Source: an uncultured Christensenella sp.
Lineage (GTDB): Bacteria; Bacillota_A; Clostridia; Christensenellales; Borkfalkiaceae
Length of the DNA stretch: 45,313 nucleotides
Assembly (NCBI GenBank): GCA_910579295.1
Contig: CAJTTC010000015.1
Span: 1 to 45,313, forward strand
Direction: 5' to 3'
Position 1 is the first letter of the stretch. Every line of letters starts with the position of its first letter. The position numbers and the translations under genes were made by a program. The notes beneath the pieces were generated by a model, which was given only the letters and a program-made list of their open reading frames with translations, ran no database searches and had not been told where the DNA came from. Positions 10,316-18,932 of this stretch are shown here, piece after piece.

Positions 10316-13300
10316 TTACTTTTTGTTTCTGGTGAACGGAGCGCGGGCGCGGTCCATCGTTTCCTTCGCGTCCTCTATGTCCTTGTAAACGATATATGCC
10401 CGGATTGCCTTTGTTGCCGCCCGGAACTCCTGAACGGCCTTTGTAAATTCCTCCATGCTCAACGAGGGAGCCGGGACGGTATAACCTCCGTCGGCGTAAC
10501 CGGCGGAAGGAGCGGCGGCCATACCTGAACCGAGGATTTTATTACGGCGTATCGCCTCGATTGTACCCACCGCGTCAACTACGCGAGGGTTGTCCATAAT
10601 AGGCTTCGGCACGACGTACTCGCCGCGATGAACGACACCCGCAACCTCGTAGCGGTCACCGTCGCCTGTATATCCGCCGTCAGAGTAGCCGGATAGCACT
10701 CGTTCAGCCTTGGCCGGAGCGGCAACGGTGCCGGAGCTGCCGGCGGTATTGCTCGGCTGCATATTCTTGATTTTGTCGCGTTCGGCTTTTGCGCTCACTA
10801 CTTGGGCCACGCCGGTAGCAGTCAACATGGCGGCGGCTATAGCTCCACCAATCGGGCCGAGCTGCGCGAAAGCCTGCATTATGGCGACGGCGGTATTTCC
10901 TATAATCGTGGAGATTTTAATCGCAAAATCAACATCGGCGTATTTCTTTTGTATTTCGAGTTTCTTGTTTTCCTTTTCTTCTTCGAGGGCTGCAGTGTCC
11001 TCTCCGTTATTCTTTGCCTGTTGTATCAAGACATCATATTTCGCGTCACTCTGCGCGATTTCAGCATCTTGTATGGCCGAGAACATCGAGCCGGAAAGAT
11101 TGGCGTAATAATCGAAATACTTTTTAGCGTTGGTAACGCCTAACTGTAATTTTTTCTTTTCGTAGTCCTTAGTTGAGATAAGGCCCTGACGGTGGTAATT
11201 TTCGAGTTGGGCGAGTTCGCGTTCGTACTCGTCGGCCCATGATAGCCCGACAAGTTCCTGAAGCTGCCACATCTGCTCTTGATACTGGTAATTAAGGGCG
11301 GCGATACGGCGTTGTTTCTCCGTTTCGAGTGCTACAATCTCCTCCGCGCTTACTCCTTCAGCGTCTTTCAGAGCCTCGTAATAAAGAATCATTGCGCTAC
11401 GCTGGCGGTCGAAACTTGCGGTAATACCTTCTTTGCTCGTTGTGTCGGTCGTAGCCTCTCGCATGAGTTCGGTAAATTTGCCGGTATCTGTGAGAATCTG
11501 ACTTTGAACGCTCCTTATATCCTTGCCGAGTTGCTGAAGGAGTTTTGTTTTTTCGTCCTTGGTATAATAGTCGGCGGCTGCAACTTTATCGTAATACTGT
11601 TGCAGCTCTTTAAGTTGGTCGGCGTGGTTCTGGCGGTCGAGGTCAAGAAGGTACACGTTCGCGGCTTCCTGTAAATCAGCGTCGTTGATAACAGAGGCGC
11701 GAATTAAATCGGATTGCTGTTTATAAAACGCTTCGGCGGCTGTTTTCCTTTGCTTGTAGTCCTCTGAATCCTGTTTCACCATTGCCGTATTTATAGCCTT
11801 TTGGGCTGTGAGTGATTGCGCGGCGAGTTTATTCTGCTCGGCGGTGATAGCGTCGAGGGTTTTAGTGTGGGTGCTGTCAGTGTTGGCGCGGAGTGTTTCG
11901 AGTGCGTTATTAAGTTCAAAACAGTATCTTATCAATTCTTGATTCTTCGCGATCGTGCGCTCCGTTTCGGTTAAGTCCTGTTTATTTATCTCCAGTAATC
12001 GGCGTTGGTGTGCGTCGTCAACCGGCGCGGTTACTTGGTCGAGAGAATCCTCCTTATATGTGCCGGGGGTACGTTTGGCCTTGGCTTTTCCGAGCAGTTC
12101 CTTTTTTTCTTCCTGAAGGAGCTTTATACGCTTTTGAATACGGTCGAGTTCTTCGTCACTCTCCGGGTCCATTTTACGGAGGCGTTTTAACTCGGTGTTA
12201 ATTTCCTTCAGTCGGGTGACGGTTTCGGAAGCTGTTTTGTTAGTATTGTCGAGGCCGGTATTTACGGTTTCTATCTCTTCGGTTATCTCCGGTGGCGTAA
12301 TCGTTCCGTCCTCGATAGCCTTTTTCATACGGCCTTGAAATGCTTGTAAATCATCTTCGGCCTTCTTCCATAGGCTTTTTTTACTGTTTGCATTTTTTTG
12401 AGCGTCGGAAGGATATACAAAACCGAGCCAGTTGCGCGTGGTGCGCCCGGCTTTTGCTGCGGCGATTTCTGCTTCATCGTAAGCGTCGCGGGCTTCTTCG
12501 GCGGCTGCCACCAGTTCGCGCATTTTTGATTCATTGGCTTTATAACGCATCTCCTTCTCCAGTGAAATAAGATAAGCGTCGAGGGCTTGTTTAGACGCTT
12601 TATATTTGCCGGTGGTAGCGTCTATTTGTGCGTTATAGTTCGGAATAATACGGTTCAGTTCTGCAACGGCCTTTTTACGACGTTCGAGCGACAAATTTTC
12701 ATTCTCGGCGACCATTATCAAGGCTTGAATTTTGCCTTTCTGCTCTCCGTACTGTTTCGCCGCTTCCTTGGAGGCTTCGGTCCATGCGTCCGTTTTTTCG
12801 GTAGCGTCGTCCATTGCAGAATTATACCCCATAATCGCGGCCACGGCCATAGCCAACAAACTAATGATAAGAATTATCGGGTTTGCCATTAGTGCGGCGT
12901 TCCATAGACGTGTTGCGACGGCTGCCGCTCCATCTGCCTTGGCGGCACTGTAAACCGCCGCCGTCTTGGCGATTATGGCTTTTATTGCGTTAGCGATATT
13001 GCTTATAAATGTTTTGGTAGCATTAGAGGCTAATAGTGTGGCAACCTTATAAGCCACAAGAGCGGCAACAACGCCGTTTAATATCATTCTTCCGGCGGCG
13101 GTCTGTGTGAATAATTTTGTAATCCAGCCCACGAGAGTACCCAAAGCGGACACAAGCGCACCTACTGTTGTCGCGGCCCATCCTATCATTGTACCCATAG
13201 GGCTGAAAGCGTCCACAATTTCGCCAATCCAATTTATAATATCTGTACCCCACTCGTAGAGAGTTTTCAGGGCTTCGCGGAAATCAAAGAATTTCAAAAT

Positions 13301-14653
13301 TAAGCCCTCCACTGCTGACTGGAATCCGGCAAACGAACCGGCCGCGTTGTCGGCCATTGTCGCGGCCATTTGTTGAAAATCATCGGTACAATCGGTTATC
13401 GAATCACGGAGCGCGAGAATTGAATCAGAACCGTTAAGGAAAGTCGAGAACGCGGCCACGCTTCGCTTGTCGGTCAGTTCGAGGGCTTTCGCGAGGTCCA
13501 CACCTTCCGCGTTAAGTTTATTCAGCCCGTTAACCAGTTCGTCGAGGTTAGTCACTGGGCCACCGAGGGCTTTCGCGAGGTCGCCGTTAGCGTCTGCCAG
13601 ATTCAGGAGGATATTACGGGTTGCGGTGGCGGCGCTGCTTGCGTCGAATCCGGCGTTTGAGAGTTGGCCGAGGAGTGCGGTCGTTTCTTCGAGGGAGAAC
13701 CCGAACGCATTGGCTACCGGGCCAACAGTTGACAGCGAGGCCTCCAGCTTGTGAAAATCAAGTGCGCTTTTAGTTGTGGCAACGGCAAAAGAGGCCATCA
13801 CCGCTTCGGCTTGGTCTGCGTCCTTGTTAAACATACGCATGGCGGCACCGGCGAACGCTGCCGCGCTCGATAGGTCGGTATCGACTGCCTTCGCGAATTT
13901 CAGAACCGAGGGGGTAAGTTTCTCGATAACGTCCTGCGTGAATCCGAGTTTTGCGAGTTCGGTCTGAAGGCCGGTAACTTGCGAGGCTGTGGCGGTTGTG
14001 GTGCGCCCTAAATATTTCGCTTGGTCGGTCAGGCGTGAAACTCCGTCGATAGTCGTACCCAGTACGGAGGCAAGTTTTGAGTTAGCCCGCTCAAAATCCT
14101 GAATAATGTTTGTCAGTTGCTTGAACGCTCCTATAACTTGCGTCATTATCACCATGCCCAGGCCCATGAAAAAGCCCTTTATCGAGGTGGCAATCTTATC
14201 GAGCGACAGGAGCGAGGCCAGAAAACCGCGTGTCGAACGGGTTGCTTCGGCGTGTGCCTTTTCAACTCTGCGGATTTCATTCTCCAGCTCTCTATATCTT
14301 TCCGGATATAGGGCTTTTGAAGTCTTATTCAGTTCGCCCTTCAGTCGCTTTAATTCTTTCCCAAGGTCAGCAGCCGACATTCTGGAAATGTCGATTTCTT
14401 TCCGTGCTTTCTCCATTGCACGGTTATTGGCTTCTATCTCACGTTTATTAGCCTCGATAGCCGCGTTTAATCGTGCATATTCGGCTGTATGGTCGCCCTC
14501 TACACGTTCAAGGGCCGCCTTCTCCTTCCGGTAGGCTTGATTCTGTTTTCGGAGTTCATCGGTTGCCTTGGTAAGTCGGCGAATCTCCTCTTGTGCCTTC
14601 TGTGCTTTAAGGTCGAGTTCGACCGCGATTTTATCGTTATTTAATTTCGCCAT
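10316..14653 (-). CDS. Phage tail tape measure protein (TP901-like)
   Basis: At 1445 residues this is one of the largest genes. Residues 1-150 are heptad-rich coiled coil (KAQEEIRRLTKATDELRKQN). A TP901-type tape measure core follows (about 170-400; LGRTTTATASQVTGLQTEL, GFSLEETTALLGQLSNAGFD). Next come strongly hydrophobic segments (about 480-640) that may insert into the host membrane, then long helical repeats (about 780-1250). A final hydrophobic patch precedes the C-terminal GGYTGDGDRYEVAG and VHRGEYVVPK motif seen in many tape measure proteins. It sets tail length and helps DNA delivery; the length and hydrophobic segments suggest a long-tailed virion, most likely a siphovirus since no sheath gene is seen. 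A perfect inverted repeat lies 4 nt upstream of the start codon. Confidence 0.93.
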   Translation of the reverse strand: MAKLNNDKIAVELDLKAQKAQEEIRRLTKATDELRKQNQAYRKEKAALERVEGDHTAEYARLNAAIEANKREIEANNRAMEKARKEIDISRMSAADLGKELKRLKGELNKTSKALYPERYRELENEIRRVEKAHAEATRSTRGFLASLLSLDKIATSIKGFFMGLGMVIMTQVIGAFKQLTNIIQDFERANSKLASVLGTTIDGVSRLTDQAKYLGRTTTATASQVTGLQTELAKLGFTQDVIEKLTPSVLKFAKAVDTDLSSAAAFAGAAMRMFNKDADQAEAVMASFAVATTKSALDFHKLEASLSTVGPVANAFGFSLEETTALLGQLSNAGFDASSAATATRNILLNLADANGDLAKALGGPVTNLDELVNGLNKLNAEGVDLAKALELTDKRSVAAFSTFLNGSDSILALRDSITDCTDDFQQMAATMADNAAGSFAGFQSAVEGLILKFFDFREALKTLYEWGTDIINWIGEIVDAFSPMGTMIGWAATTVGALVSALGTLVGWITKLFTQTAAGRMILNGVVAALVAYKVATLLASNATKTFISNIANAIKAIIAKTAAVYSAAKADGAAAVATRLWNAALMANPIILIISLLAMAVAAIMGYNSAMDDATEKTDAWTEASKEAAKQYGEQKGKIQALIMVAENENLSLERRKKAVAELNRIIPNYNAQIDATTGKYKASKQALDAYLISLEKEMRYKANESKMRELVAAAEEARDAYDEAEIAAAKAGRTTRNWLGFVYPSDAQKNANSKKSLWKKAEDDLQAFQGRMKKAIEDGTITPPEITEEIETVNTGLDNTNKTASETVTRLKEINTELKRLRKMDPESDEELDRIQKRIKLLQEEKKELLGKAKAKRTPGTYKEDSLDQVTAPVDDAHQRRLLEINKQDLTETERTIAKNQELIRYCFELNNALETLRANTDSTHTKTLDAITAEQNKLAAQSLTAQKAINTAMVKQDSEDYKQRKTAAEAFYKQQSDLIRASVINDADLQEAANVYLLDLDRQNHADQLKELQQYYDKVAAADYYTKDEKTKLLQQLGKDIRSVQSQILTDTGKFTELMREATTDTTSKEGITASFDRQRSAMILYYEALKDAEGVSAEEIVALETEKQRRIAALNYQYQEQMWQLQELVGLSWADEYERELAQLENYHRQGLISTKDYEKKKLQLGVTNAKKYFDYYANLSGSMFSAIQDAEIAQSDAKYDVLIQQAKNNGEDTAALEEEKENKKLEIQKKYADVDFAIKISTIIGNTAVAIMQAFAQLGPIGGAIAAAMLTATGVAQVVSAKAERDKIKNMQPSNTAGSSGTVAAPAKAERVLSGYSDGGYTGDGDRYEVAGVVHRGEYVVPKPIMDNPRVVDAVGTIEAIRRNKILGSGMAAAPSAGYADGGYTVPAPSLSMEEFTKAVQEFRAATKAIRAYIVYKDIEDAKETMDRARAPFTRNKK

Positions 14654-14657
14654 GACA

Positions 14658-14694
14658 AAGGGGGTAATCTTGTTTGCGGCAAAATTACCCCCTT
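14658..14694 (-). promoter_or_regulatory. Leader hairpin abutting the tape measure start codon
   Basis: Bases 14658-14668 and 14684-14694 are a perfect 11-bp inverted repeat around a 15-nt loop. In the minus-strand transcript the stem ends 4 nt before the tape measure ATG, where a ribosome must bind. It lacks a long U tract, so it is a poor intrinsic terminator in either direction. It could modulate translation of the tape measure gene, partially terminate transcripts from the 14721-15169 gene pair, or both. Confidence 0.55.
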
Positions 14695-14720
14695 CGGGTT
14701 AGTCTATGAAGGACACCTAA

Positions 14721-14981
14721 TTAACGGAAAATCTTCGATAATATCCTATACCATAACGGTAGTTTTCGCGGCTTTTCTTCCTGCCACGTCCATATCTGCT
14801 CACCGGATTTATAGCGCCTGACTATTTCAGCAATAGCCAAATATATCATTACACTTACAGCACTTAAAAACAGTGCCGCAAAAAACGCCTGTATTGGAGT
14901 TGTGGGGTCGATACGATAGAATACTCCATACCATGCGACTACCACGATAGCAAGTAATATATATTTCAGTGTCCGTTTCAT
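14721..14981 (-). CDS. Small membrane protein (two TM segments)
   Basis: An 86-residue protein with a basic N-terminus (MKRTLK) and two hydrophobic stretches: YILLAIVVVAWYGVFY (about residues 7-22) and FFAALFLSAVSVMIYLAIAEIV (about 33-54). The C-terminal tail is charged and Trp-rich (IWTWQEEKPRKLPLW). The start overlaps the stop of the upstream ribbon-helix-helix gene by 4 nt, so the two are translationally coupled. It may be holin-like or a lysogenic-conversion protein. It sits in front of the tape measure gene in a small unit with its own promoter, which makes a moron role as likely as lysis. Confidence 0.6.
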   Translation of the reverse strand: MKRTLKYILLAIVVVAWYGVFYRIDPTTPIQAFFAALFLSAVSVMIYLAIAEIVRRYKSGEQIWTWQEEKPRKLPLWYRILSKIFR

Positions 14982-15169
14982 CGTTCAAGCCCTTTCGTTA
15001 AAAATTCGGTAATGAGTTGAGAGGTCGAAACCTTTCGGCGGGCAGCCTCGTCGCGTATGAGGTTTAACAACCATGTGGGCAAAGTGACCGAGATTTTAGT
15101 CCTCGGCTCTCCGTCCACTGTTTTACGCCCTGCGCCTTCTCGCGCTCCGCCGCTGCCTATACCGCCCAT
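14978..15169 (-). CDS. Ribbon-helix-helix DNA-binding protein (putative)
   Basis: A 63-residue protein. The N-terminal GGAREGAGRK segment is a Gly/Arg-rich motif often seen in front of RHH domains in mobile elements. It is followed by a beta strand (TKISVTLP) and two helices (WLLNLIRDEAARRKVSTSQLITEFLTKGL, quoted here in part), the layout of a MetJ/Arc-type DNA-binding fold. It is probably a transcriptional regulator acting on its own operator or on late tail genes. A consensus -7 box sits 25 nt upstream and a terminator-like hairpin just beyond, so the gene starts its own transcription unit, coupled to the membrane protein at 14721-14981. Confidence 0.68.
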   Translation of the reverse strand: MGGIGSGGAREGAGRKTVDGEPRTKISVTLPTWLLNLIRDEAARRKVSTSQLITEFLTKGLER

Positions 15170-15193
15170 AACTGTATATTATTTTAGTTTCCA

Positions 15194-15201
15194 CAAAGTT
15201 A
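15194..15201 (-). promoter_or_regulatory. Bacteroidetes-type -7 box (TAACTTTG)
   Basis: Read on the minus strand the octamer is TAACTTTG, an exact match to the Bacteroidetes -7 consensus TAnnTTTG. It lies 25 nt upstream of the RHH start codon in very AT-rich DNA. No clean -33 TTTG is present at the usual distance. Confidence 0.55.
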
Positions 15202-15254
15202 AACAAATTATTTGATTTAGGCGATATATTCAAATAAAAAAGTATATGTTATAA

Positions 15255-15290
15255 AACATAAAACACCCCGCCACGATTTCGGGCGAGGTG
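15255..15290 (-). terminator. Intrinsic terminator after the holin/YfiM-like gene
   Basis: Bases 15264-15272 and 15282-15290 form a 9-bp stem (one G-T wobble) with a 9-nt loop. On the minus strand it is followed by TTTTATGTTTT. It ends transcripts coming from the gene at 15317-15613 and separates them from the RHH unit. Confidence 0.65.
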
Positions 15291-15316
15291 CGCAACGAGT
15301 TGGAAGGGTTCACCCT

Positions 15317-15613
15317 TTAGAGGGAGCGCGTGATGAAATGAGCCGCAAGCCATGCCACACCACTACCGAGAACCGCGCCGATGATGTCGGCCACGATGTC
15401 CCAGACACAAAAGTGGTTTCCATTCTCTCGGCTGTCGCGGATTTCCTTACCTATACCCACAAGAAGGGCCACGATAAACGCAACTATCGCGGTCGTCCAC
15501 TCGTTGTGGGGCGGAATGTGGGCGATGAGTGCGCCGAAGAGTACGGCGATACAGAACACCACGAAAATGTGCAGGAGTTTATCCTGCCCCTTACGGTCTT
15601 TACATACTGACAT
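15317..15613 (-). CDS. YfiM/VanZ-like membrane protein
   Basis: I choose the start at 15613 (MSVCKDRKGQDK), giving 98 residues; a longer upstream frame overlaps the neighbouring gene. The pattern is DKLLHIFVVFCIAVLFG, then a second hydrophobic helix (AIVAFIVALLVGIGKEIRD) and a third (DIVADIIGAVLGSGVAWLA). The spaced DK-H, G-KEIRD and D-GA-G motifs resemble the YfiM/VanZ-like family, common in Bacteroidales phages next to lysis genes. The role may be holin-like or envelope modification. It lies 31 bp downstream of another small membrane protein and ends just before a terminator. Confidence 0.6.
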   Translation of the reverse strand: MSVCKDRKGQDKLLHIFVVFCIAVLFGALIAHIPPHNEWTTAIVAFIVALLVGIGKEIRDSRENGNHFCVWDIVADIIGAVLGSGVAWLAAHFITRSL

Positions 15614-15644
15614 AATGCAAAAAATTAAGTTAGTGAAAATTGGT

Positions 15645-15899
15645 TTACTGTGCAGCGGTGCCGTTTCCCTCGTCCGCCTCTGCTTCCTCCGCCTTCTTAC
15701 GTCGGAGGTCGCGGCGGGCCTGGACCGCCACGGTGATGAACGAGAACACGAACAGGAACAGGGTTTCGACACCGACGGCTGCGAGGATAGCGATTAACGC
15801 CATTGCTTTGTTCCATGCCCACCAGCCGAAAGCGACACCGGGGGCAACGAGGAGCGCACCCCGAAGGATTGCGCCCACAATAATTTTTACTTTCTTCAT
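15645..15899 (-). CDS. Small membrane protein, holin candidate
   Basis: With the start at 15899 (MKKVKIIVGAILRG) it has 84 residues. Two hydrophobic segments (LLVAPGVAFGWWAW and ALIAILAAVGVETLFLFVFSFITVAV) are followed by a charged tail (RRDLRRKKAEEAEADEGN). Two membrane segments plus a charged C-terminus is the usual holin look. A GH24 lysozyme lies 0.9 kb upstream on the same strand, so lysis is plausible. The ORF can extend further upstream, but that would overlap the connector gene at 15913. Confidence 0.58.
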   Translation of the reverse strand: MKKVKIIVGAILRGALLVAPGVAFGWWAWNKAMALIAILAAVGVETLFLFVFSFITVAVQARRDLRRKKAEEAEADEGNGTAAQ

Positions 15900-15912
15900 T
15901 GTTGATAACTTG

Positions 15913-16317
15913 TTATGACTGTTGATAACTCTCGCGGATAGAATCGGCCAAATTCTTGCGCAACCACGCCGAGAACTCAAACCGTATGTCGTTGAATGTT
16001 TCTTTGTAGAGAATACCCCAGACCGGGCGGTTATAGATTCGGTAATTACCGAGCCGCTTCATGTCGAGGAATCGGAGATATGTCGGGTACTGCGCTTTTG
16101 CCGATATGCCGGAGCCGGAGCCGGTTATCGAGAAGGTCGGCGAGGCTAACGCCTGTTGCAGCCGCCCCGAACGGCTCCGGGGTGTTCCGTCGGTGCGGTA
16201 GGCTTGTTTCCCGTATATCTTGGCGGCGGCGATACGTCGCTGTTCCTCGAATATCCGGCGGAATCCTAGGTTAACGTATTCGGTGAAATACTTTGCTATC
16301 TTGTCGGGGTCGTCCAT
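15913..16317 (-). CDS. Neck / tail-completion protein (HK97 gp10-like, putative)
   Basis: A 134-residue protein starting MDDPDKIAKYFTEYV, with a basic SRSGRLQQAL segment in the middle and an amphipathic C-terminal helix (FSAWLRKNLADSIRES). The arrangement of a helical N-terminus, a central R-x-S-G-x-L motif and a beta-rich middle is reminiscent of HK97 gp10-type head-tail joining proteins. It starts 1 nt after the stop of the next upstream gene (16319-16756), which looks like a tail terminator, so a neck role fits. The evidence is weak similarity plus position. Confidence 0.55.
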   Translation of the reverse strand: MDDPDKIAKYFTEYVNLGFRRIFEEQRRIAAAKIYGKQAYRTDGTPRSRSGRLQQALASPTFSITGSGSGISAKAQYPTYLRFLDMKRLGNYRIYNRPVWGILYKETFNDIRFEFSAWLRKNLADSIRESYQQS

Positions 16318-16318
16318 A

Positions 16319-16756
16319 TCAGTAAGATGTTACGTTGAAGGCTATCGACCAACCGGCAAAGCGTCCGTAAAGTTCCGTTTCCGGAGCGGTGTCGATACTG
16401 TCGACCTCGACACGCATAACCGGGCATCCGGCTCTCTGGTCTTTGAGTAATATACTTTTTACCTCGTCGATAATCGGCTGTGTCTGCTCCAGCACGTCGA
16501 AAGAGTTGCGGCGTTGTGGGTCGTATTTCGCCATAACGAAAACCACGCATTTGTTAACCTCCTTGAAATTATCGACATTCTTCGCGCCGGATTCAGCCAA
16601 AGGAGGAAAAACGAAAAGATTTACAGAGTTCGCCGGTAACGACTGAATTTTCTTACCCATCTGCTCGTCTATGGTGACGGGCAGAACCTCGGTTATTGAA
16701 TTGACACGGCGGCCTACTCCTTCCCAATATTCGCGGTAGTGTAAGAGATTTATCAT
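16319..16756 (-). CDS. Tail terminator / neck protein (putative)
   Basis: A 145-residue alpha/beta protein (MINLLHYREYWEGVGRRV). It contains a central beta strand (KCVVFVMAKYD) and a C-terminal strand pair (RFAGWSIAFNVTSY), a layout typical of tail terminator proteins that cap the tube. Its start overlaps the lysozyme stop by 4 nt (ATGA type), so it is translationally coupled. It lies between connector-like genes upstream and the gp10-like protein downstream. No sequence motif proves the role. Confidence 0.5.
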   Translation of the reverse strand: MINLLHYREYWEGVGRRVNSITEVLPVTIDEQMGKKIQSLPANSVNLFVFPPLAESGAKNVDNFKEVNKCVVFVMAKYDPQRRNSFDVLEQTQPIIDEVKSILLKDQRAGCPVMRVEVDSIDTAPETELYGRFAGWSIAFNVTSY

Positions 16757-17205
16757 ATCTTCCCGAAATAGTGGTCGGCTTCGGCTGCTCGGCGTTTCAT
16801 CAGTCCGGGGAGGGGCTTCAGAACACCGTTAACCCTTGCGTTAACGTGTTTCATGAACTCGGCGCGGATAGTGGGATCATTGGGGTCGGACTTAACCTTG
16901 CGGACGAGTGTCGGGGCCTTGACGGTGAGCGAACCGATATTGTAAGACAGCGAAACAAGCGCGTCGAACTGGTCGCCATTGAGCTGCACCCCAGCAAAGA
17001 TCGGCGCGACTGTAGCGGCGAACTTGGTAATATCGGTATCGAAAAGCGCGTCAGCCTCCGCTTGTGTGATTTTCTTGCCGGGGGTGACATCTTTCCCGGT
17101 GTGGCCGTAGCCGATTGTGAGAACTCCGGCAGGGCAACGGTAGGCTGTAAGCCGACAGCCTTCCCACGCCTTAATTTTTTTCTTGATTGCGGTTGAAAGT
17201 TGCAT
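16753..17205 (-). CDS. GH24 phage lysozyme (endolysin)
   Basis: A 150-residue muramidase that cuts the glycan strands of peptidoglycan. The glycoside hydrolase 24 signature is clear: KAWEGCRLTAYRCPAGVLTI followed by GYGHT, with the catalytic Glu near residue 15 and the downstream Thr of the E-8aa-D/C-5aa-T pattern (Cys in the middle position, as in many members). Later come QFDALVSLSYNIG and a C-terminal GLMKRRAAEADHYF typical of the family. Neither a signal peptide nor an anchor is obvious, so release probably depends on a holin. It sits inside the neck gene cluster, coupled to the gene at 16319-16756, rather than in a dedicated lysis cassette. Confidence 0.93.
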   Translation of the reverse strand: MQLSTAIKKKIKAWEGCRLTAYRCPAGVLTIGYGHTGKDVTPGKKITQAEADALFDTDITKFAATVAPIFAGVQLNGDQFDALVSLSYNIGSLTVKAPTLVRKVKSDPNDPTIRAEFMKHVNARVNGVLKPLPGLMKRRAAEADHYFGKI

Positions 17206-17211
17206 GATGAT

Positions 17212-17994
17212 TTATTTATTTGGGATGTTACGTTTCTCGTTGAGATATTCAAACTTGCATTTATACAGGTAAATGAGGACGGCCCACATATCGGTGCGCT
17301 CCACCTCCGCCACGTTCCCGAACAGTCCGGCGGTAGCGACCTCGAAGGTTATACCGGTCCATCCGGTCTTGTCGTCCGGCTTCTTTCCTCCGCCGGAACT
17401 GCGGAAGATAATCCGTAAATCAATTTTCTTTCCGTTGATTTCCACGGGGCCGGCAAGGATTGCCTTCCAGACGGAGGCGAGGAGCGTCGGGGCATGGAAC
17501 GCCAGAAGGTCGGGCACTTTCTCTCCGTCGGGAATATGGTAGAGCCGCCGGGCAATATGGGCGTAACCTTCAGCCACCTCTTGCTCGTCCATTTGGTGAA
17601 GATTCTCGGCTATGGTAAGGCACTCCACAAACTCGCCGTATGTCACACCCTCCAGCCAATCGCCGGGGCCTTGATAGCCTCCGTATGAAGGCAGGAGGTT
17701 AACGGGCGTATTGAAATCAAGATGAACGCGGTCGCCTTCAGCCACGAAAAAACCTTCAATCGCTCCGGCCTGTGCTTTCAGTTCCTCGACGTGTTGCTCC
17801 TTCAACAACGTGTAATCCGCTTTGCCGAGGCCAATCAGGAAGGAGAGCCAGCGAACCCGGAAATAATCGCCGTCAATCACACCCGCGCCCAGAGCATAGG
17901 CGAGAAAAACGTAATATTCGTATTGCGCTGGGGTCAATTCGCTGACATGGGTCGGAATTTTGACGGAGCGGCCTCGTGTGGTGATTGTTTCCAT
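17212..17994 (-). CDS. Conserved phage protein, tail assembly or neck (unknown)
   Basis: A 260-residue soluble protein beginning METITTRGRSVKIPTHVSEL, followed by TPAQYEYYVFLAYALGAG. It is alpha-helical and acidic. It ends in a conserved-looking TDMWAVLIYLYKCKFEYLNEK helix. The start overlaps the stop of the upstream gene by a single nucleotide (TAATG). Similar proteins sit between portal/connector and tail genes in Bacteroidales phages to my knowledge, but I do not recognise a named family. A tail-assembly chaperone or neck component is possible; no frameshift signal was seen. Confidence 0.5.
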   Translation of the reverse strand: METITTRGRSVKIPTHVSELTPAQYEYYVFLAYALGAGVIDGDYFRVRWLSFLIGLGKADYTLLKEQHVEELKAQAGAIEGFFVAEGDRVHLDFNTPVNLLPSYGGYQGPGDWLEGVTYGEFVECLTIAENLHQMDEQEVAEGYAHIARRLYHIPDGEKVPDLLAFHAPTLLASVWKAILAGPVEINGKKIDLRIIFRSSGGGKKPDDKTGWTGITFEVATAGLFGNVAEVERTDMWAVLIYLYKCKFEYLNEKRNIPNK

Positions 17995-18932
17995 TAAAAC
18001 GACATTCCTTTACTGTGGACAATAGGCCCGGTAATTGATGTATCTACCTCCTCGCCGTCTGCGTCGAGCTGCGCCACGAGCTGCTGAAGGTATTCGAGGG
18101 CGCGGGTAGCGTCAGCACCCAGAGAGGCGGCAACCGAGGCGCGGGCCGATTGCTCGGCGCGTAACCTTGATTTTACCGGCTGCGACTGCTGAACCTGTAC
18201 GATACCCTCCGGAATAACCTCGACCGGAAGGCGTTCCACCGCCTTCTGCATGGTTAGCAAAGCCACTGCGCGGGCTGCTGTTGCCTTCATCAGCGTGAAG
18301 GTATCGGAATCCTCACCCGAAAGAATCGGAGCGAGATACTTGCCGAGTACCGGGGCGACGGTTGCGCCCTGAACCTCGCGGATAATAGGAACGAGGGTAA
18401 CGAAAAGGCGATGAGAACCGATAATGTAGTAATTATCGAACTCCTCCTTACTGCGTATTAACAACCCTTCGCGCTGGCGGTACTTGGGCGATTCAATCCA
18501 GAACGGGAACGCCTCGCGGTCTAAGGCTTCGACAAGTGCGTCGGTAGCCTCGTAGGCCAGACGTAAAATATTTTCCTCGTCCTTGAACTCCTGAAGGGCT
18601 GTTAACCCTTTTTCGTTTTCTCCGAGGCTTTTCGCCCTTCCTGTATCTCCGTGCTGTGCGTCGAGAGTCGGGATTATCTTCAGCCATGTAAAGAAGGCCA
18701 CCGCCTGTTGCAGATAAGCCAGAGCGTCAGCCATAGCCGCGTCGTCGCTTTCTCCGTTTTCGTAATAGTCGGCCAGAGCCTCGACCGGTTCACGGCCCAC
18801 GATTGCGACGACATCACGGATTCCGAACGGAATCAGGGGCCGCCACTTGTCGAAAGTGATACCGTTAGAGATTATTCCGACGGCTGCGGTAATTTCCTCG
18901 CTGCCGTTTCCGTCGCGGTCAAATAGTTTCAT
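17994..18932 (-). CDS. Head-tail connector-like protein (DUF6712-like, putative)
   Basis: A 312-residue mostly helical protein. The start MKLFDRDGNGSEEI is followed by helical segments such as ALAYLQQAVAFFTWLKIIP and KATAARAVALLTMQKAVERL. The C-terminus is Gln/Ala-rich and helical. The composition and position after portal and PLD-like genes resemble virion-associated DUF6712-type proteins of Bacteroidetes phages, thought to act at the head-tail interface. It overlaps the PLD-like gene by 14 nt and the downstream gene by 1 nt. Confidence 0.5.
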   Translation of the reverse strand: MKLFDRDGNGSEEITAAVGIISNGITFDKWRPLIPFGIRDVVAIVGREPVEALADYYENGESDDAAMADALAYLQQAVAFFTWLKIIPTLDAQHGDTGRAKSLGENEKGLTALQEFKDEENILRLAYEATDALVEALDREAFPFWIESPKYRQREGLLIRSKEEFDNYYIIGSHRLFVTLVPIIREVQGATVAPVLGKYLAPILSGEDSDTFTLMKATAARAVALLTMQKAVERLPVEVIPEGIVQVQQSQPVKSRLRAEQSARASVAASLGADATRALEYLQQLVAQLDADGEEVDTSITGPIVHSKGMSF

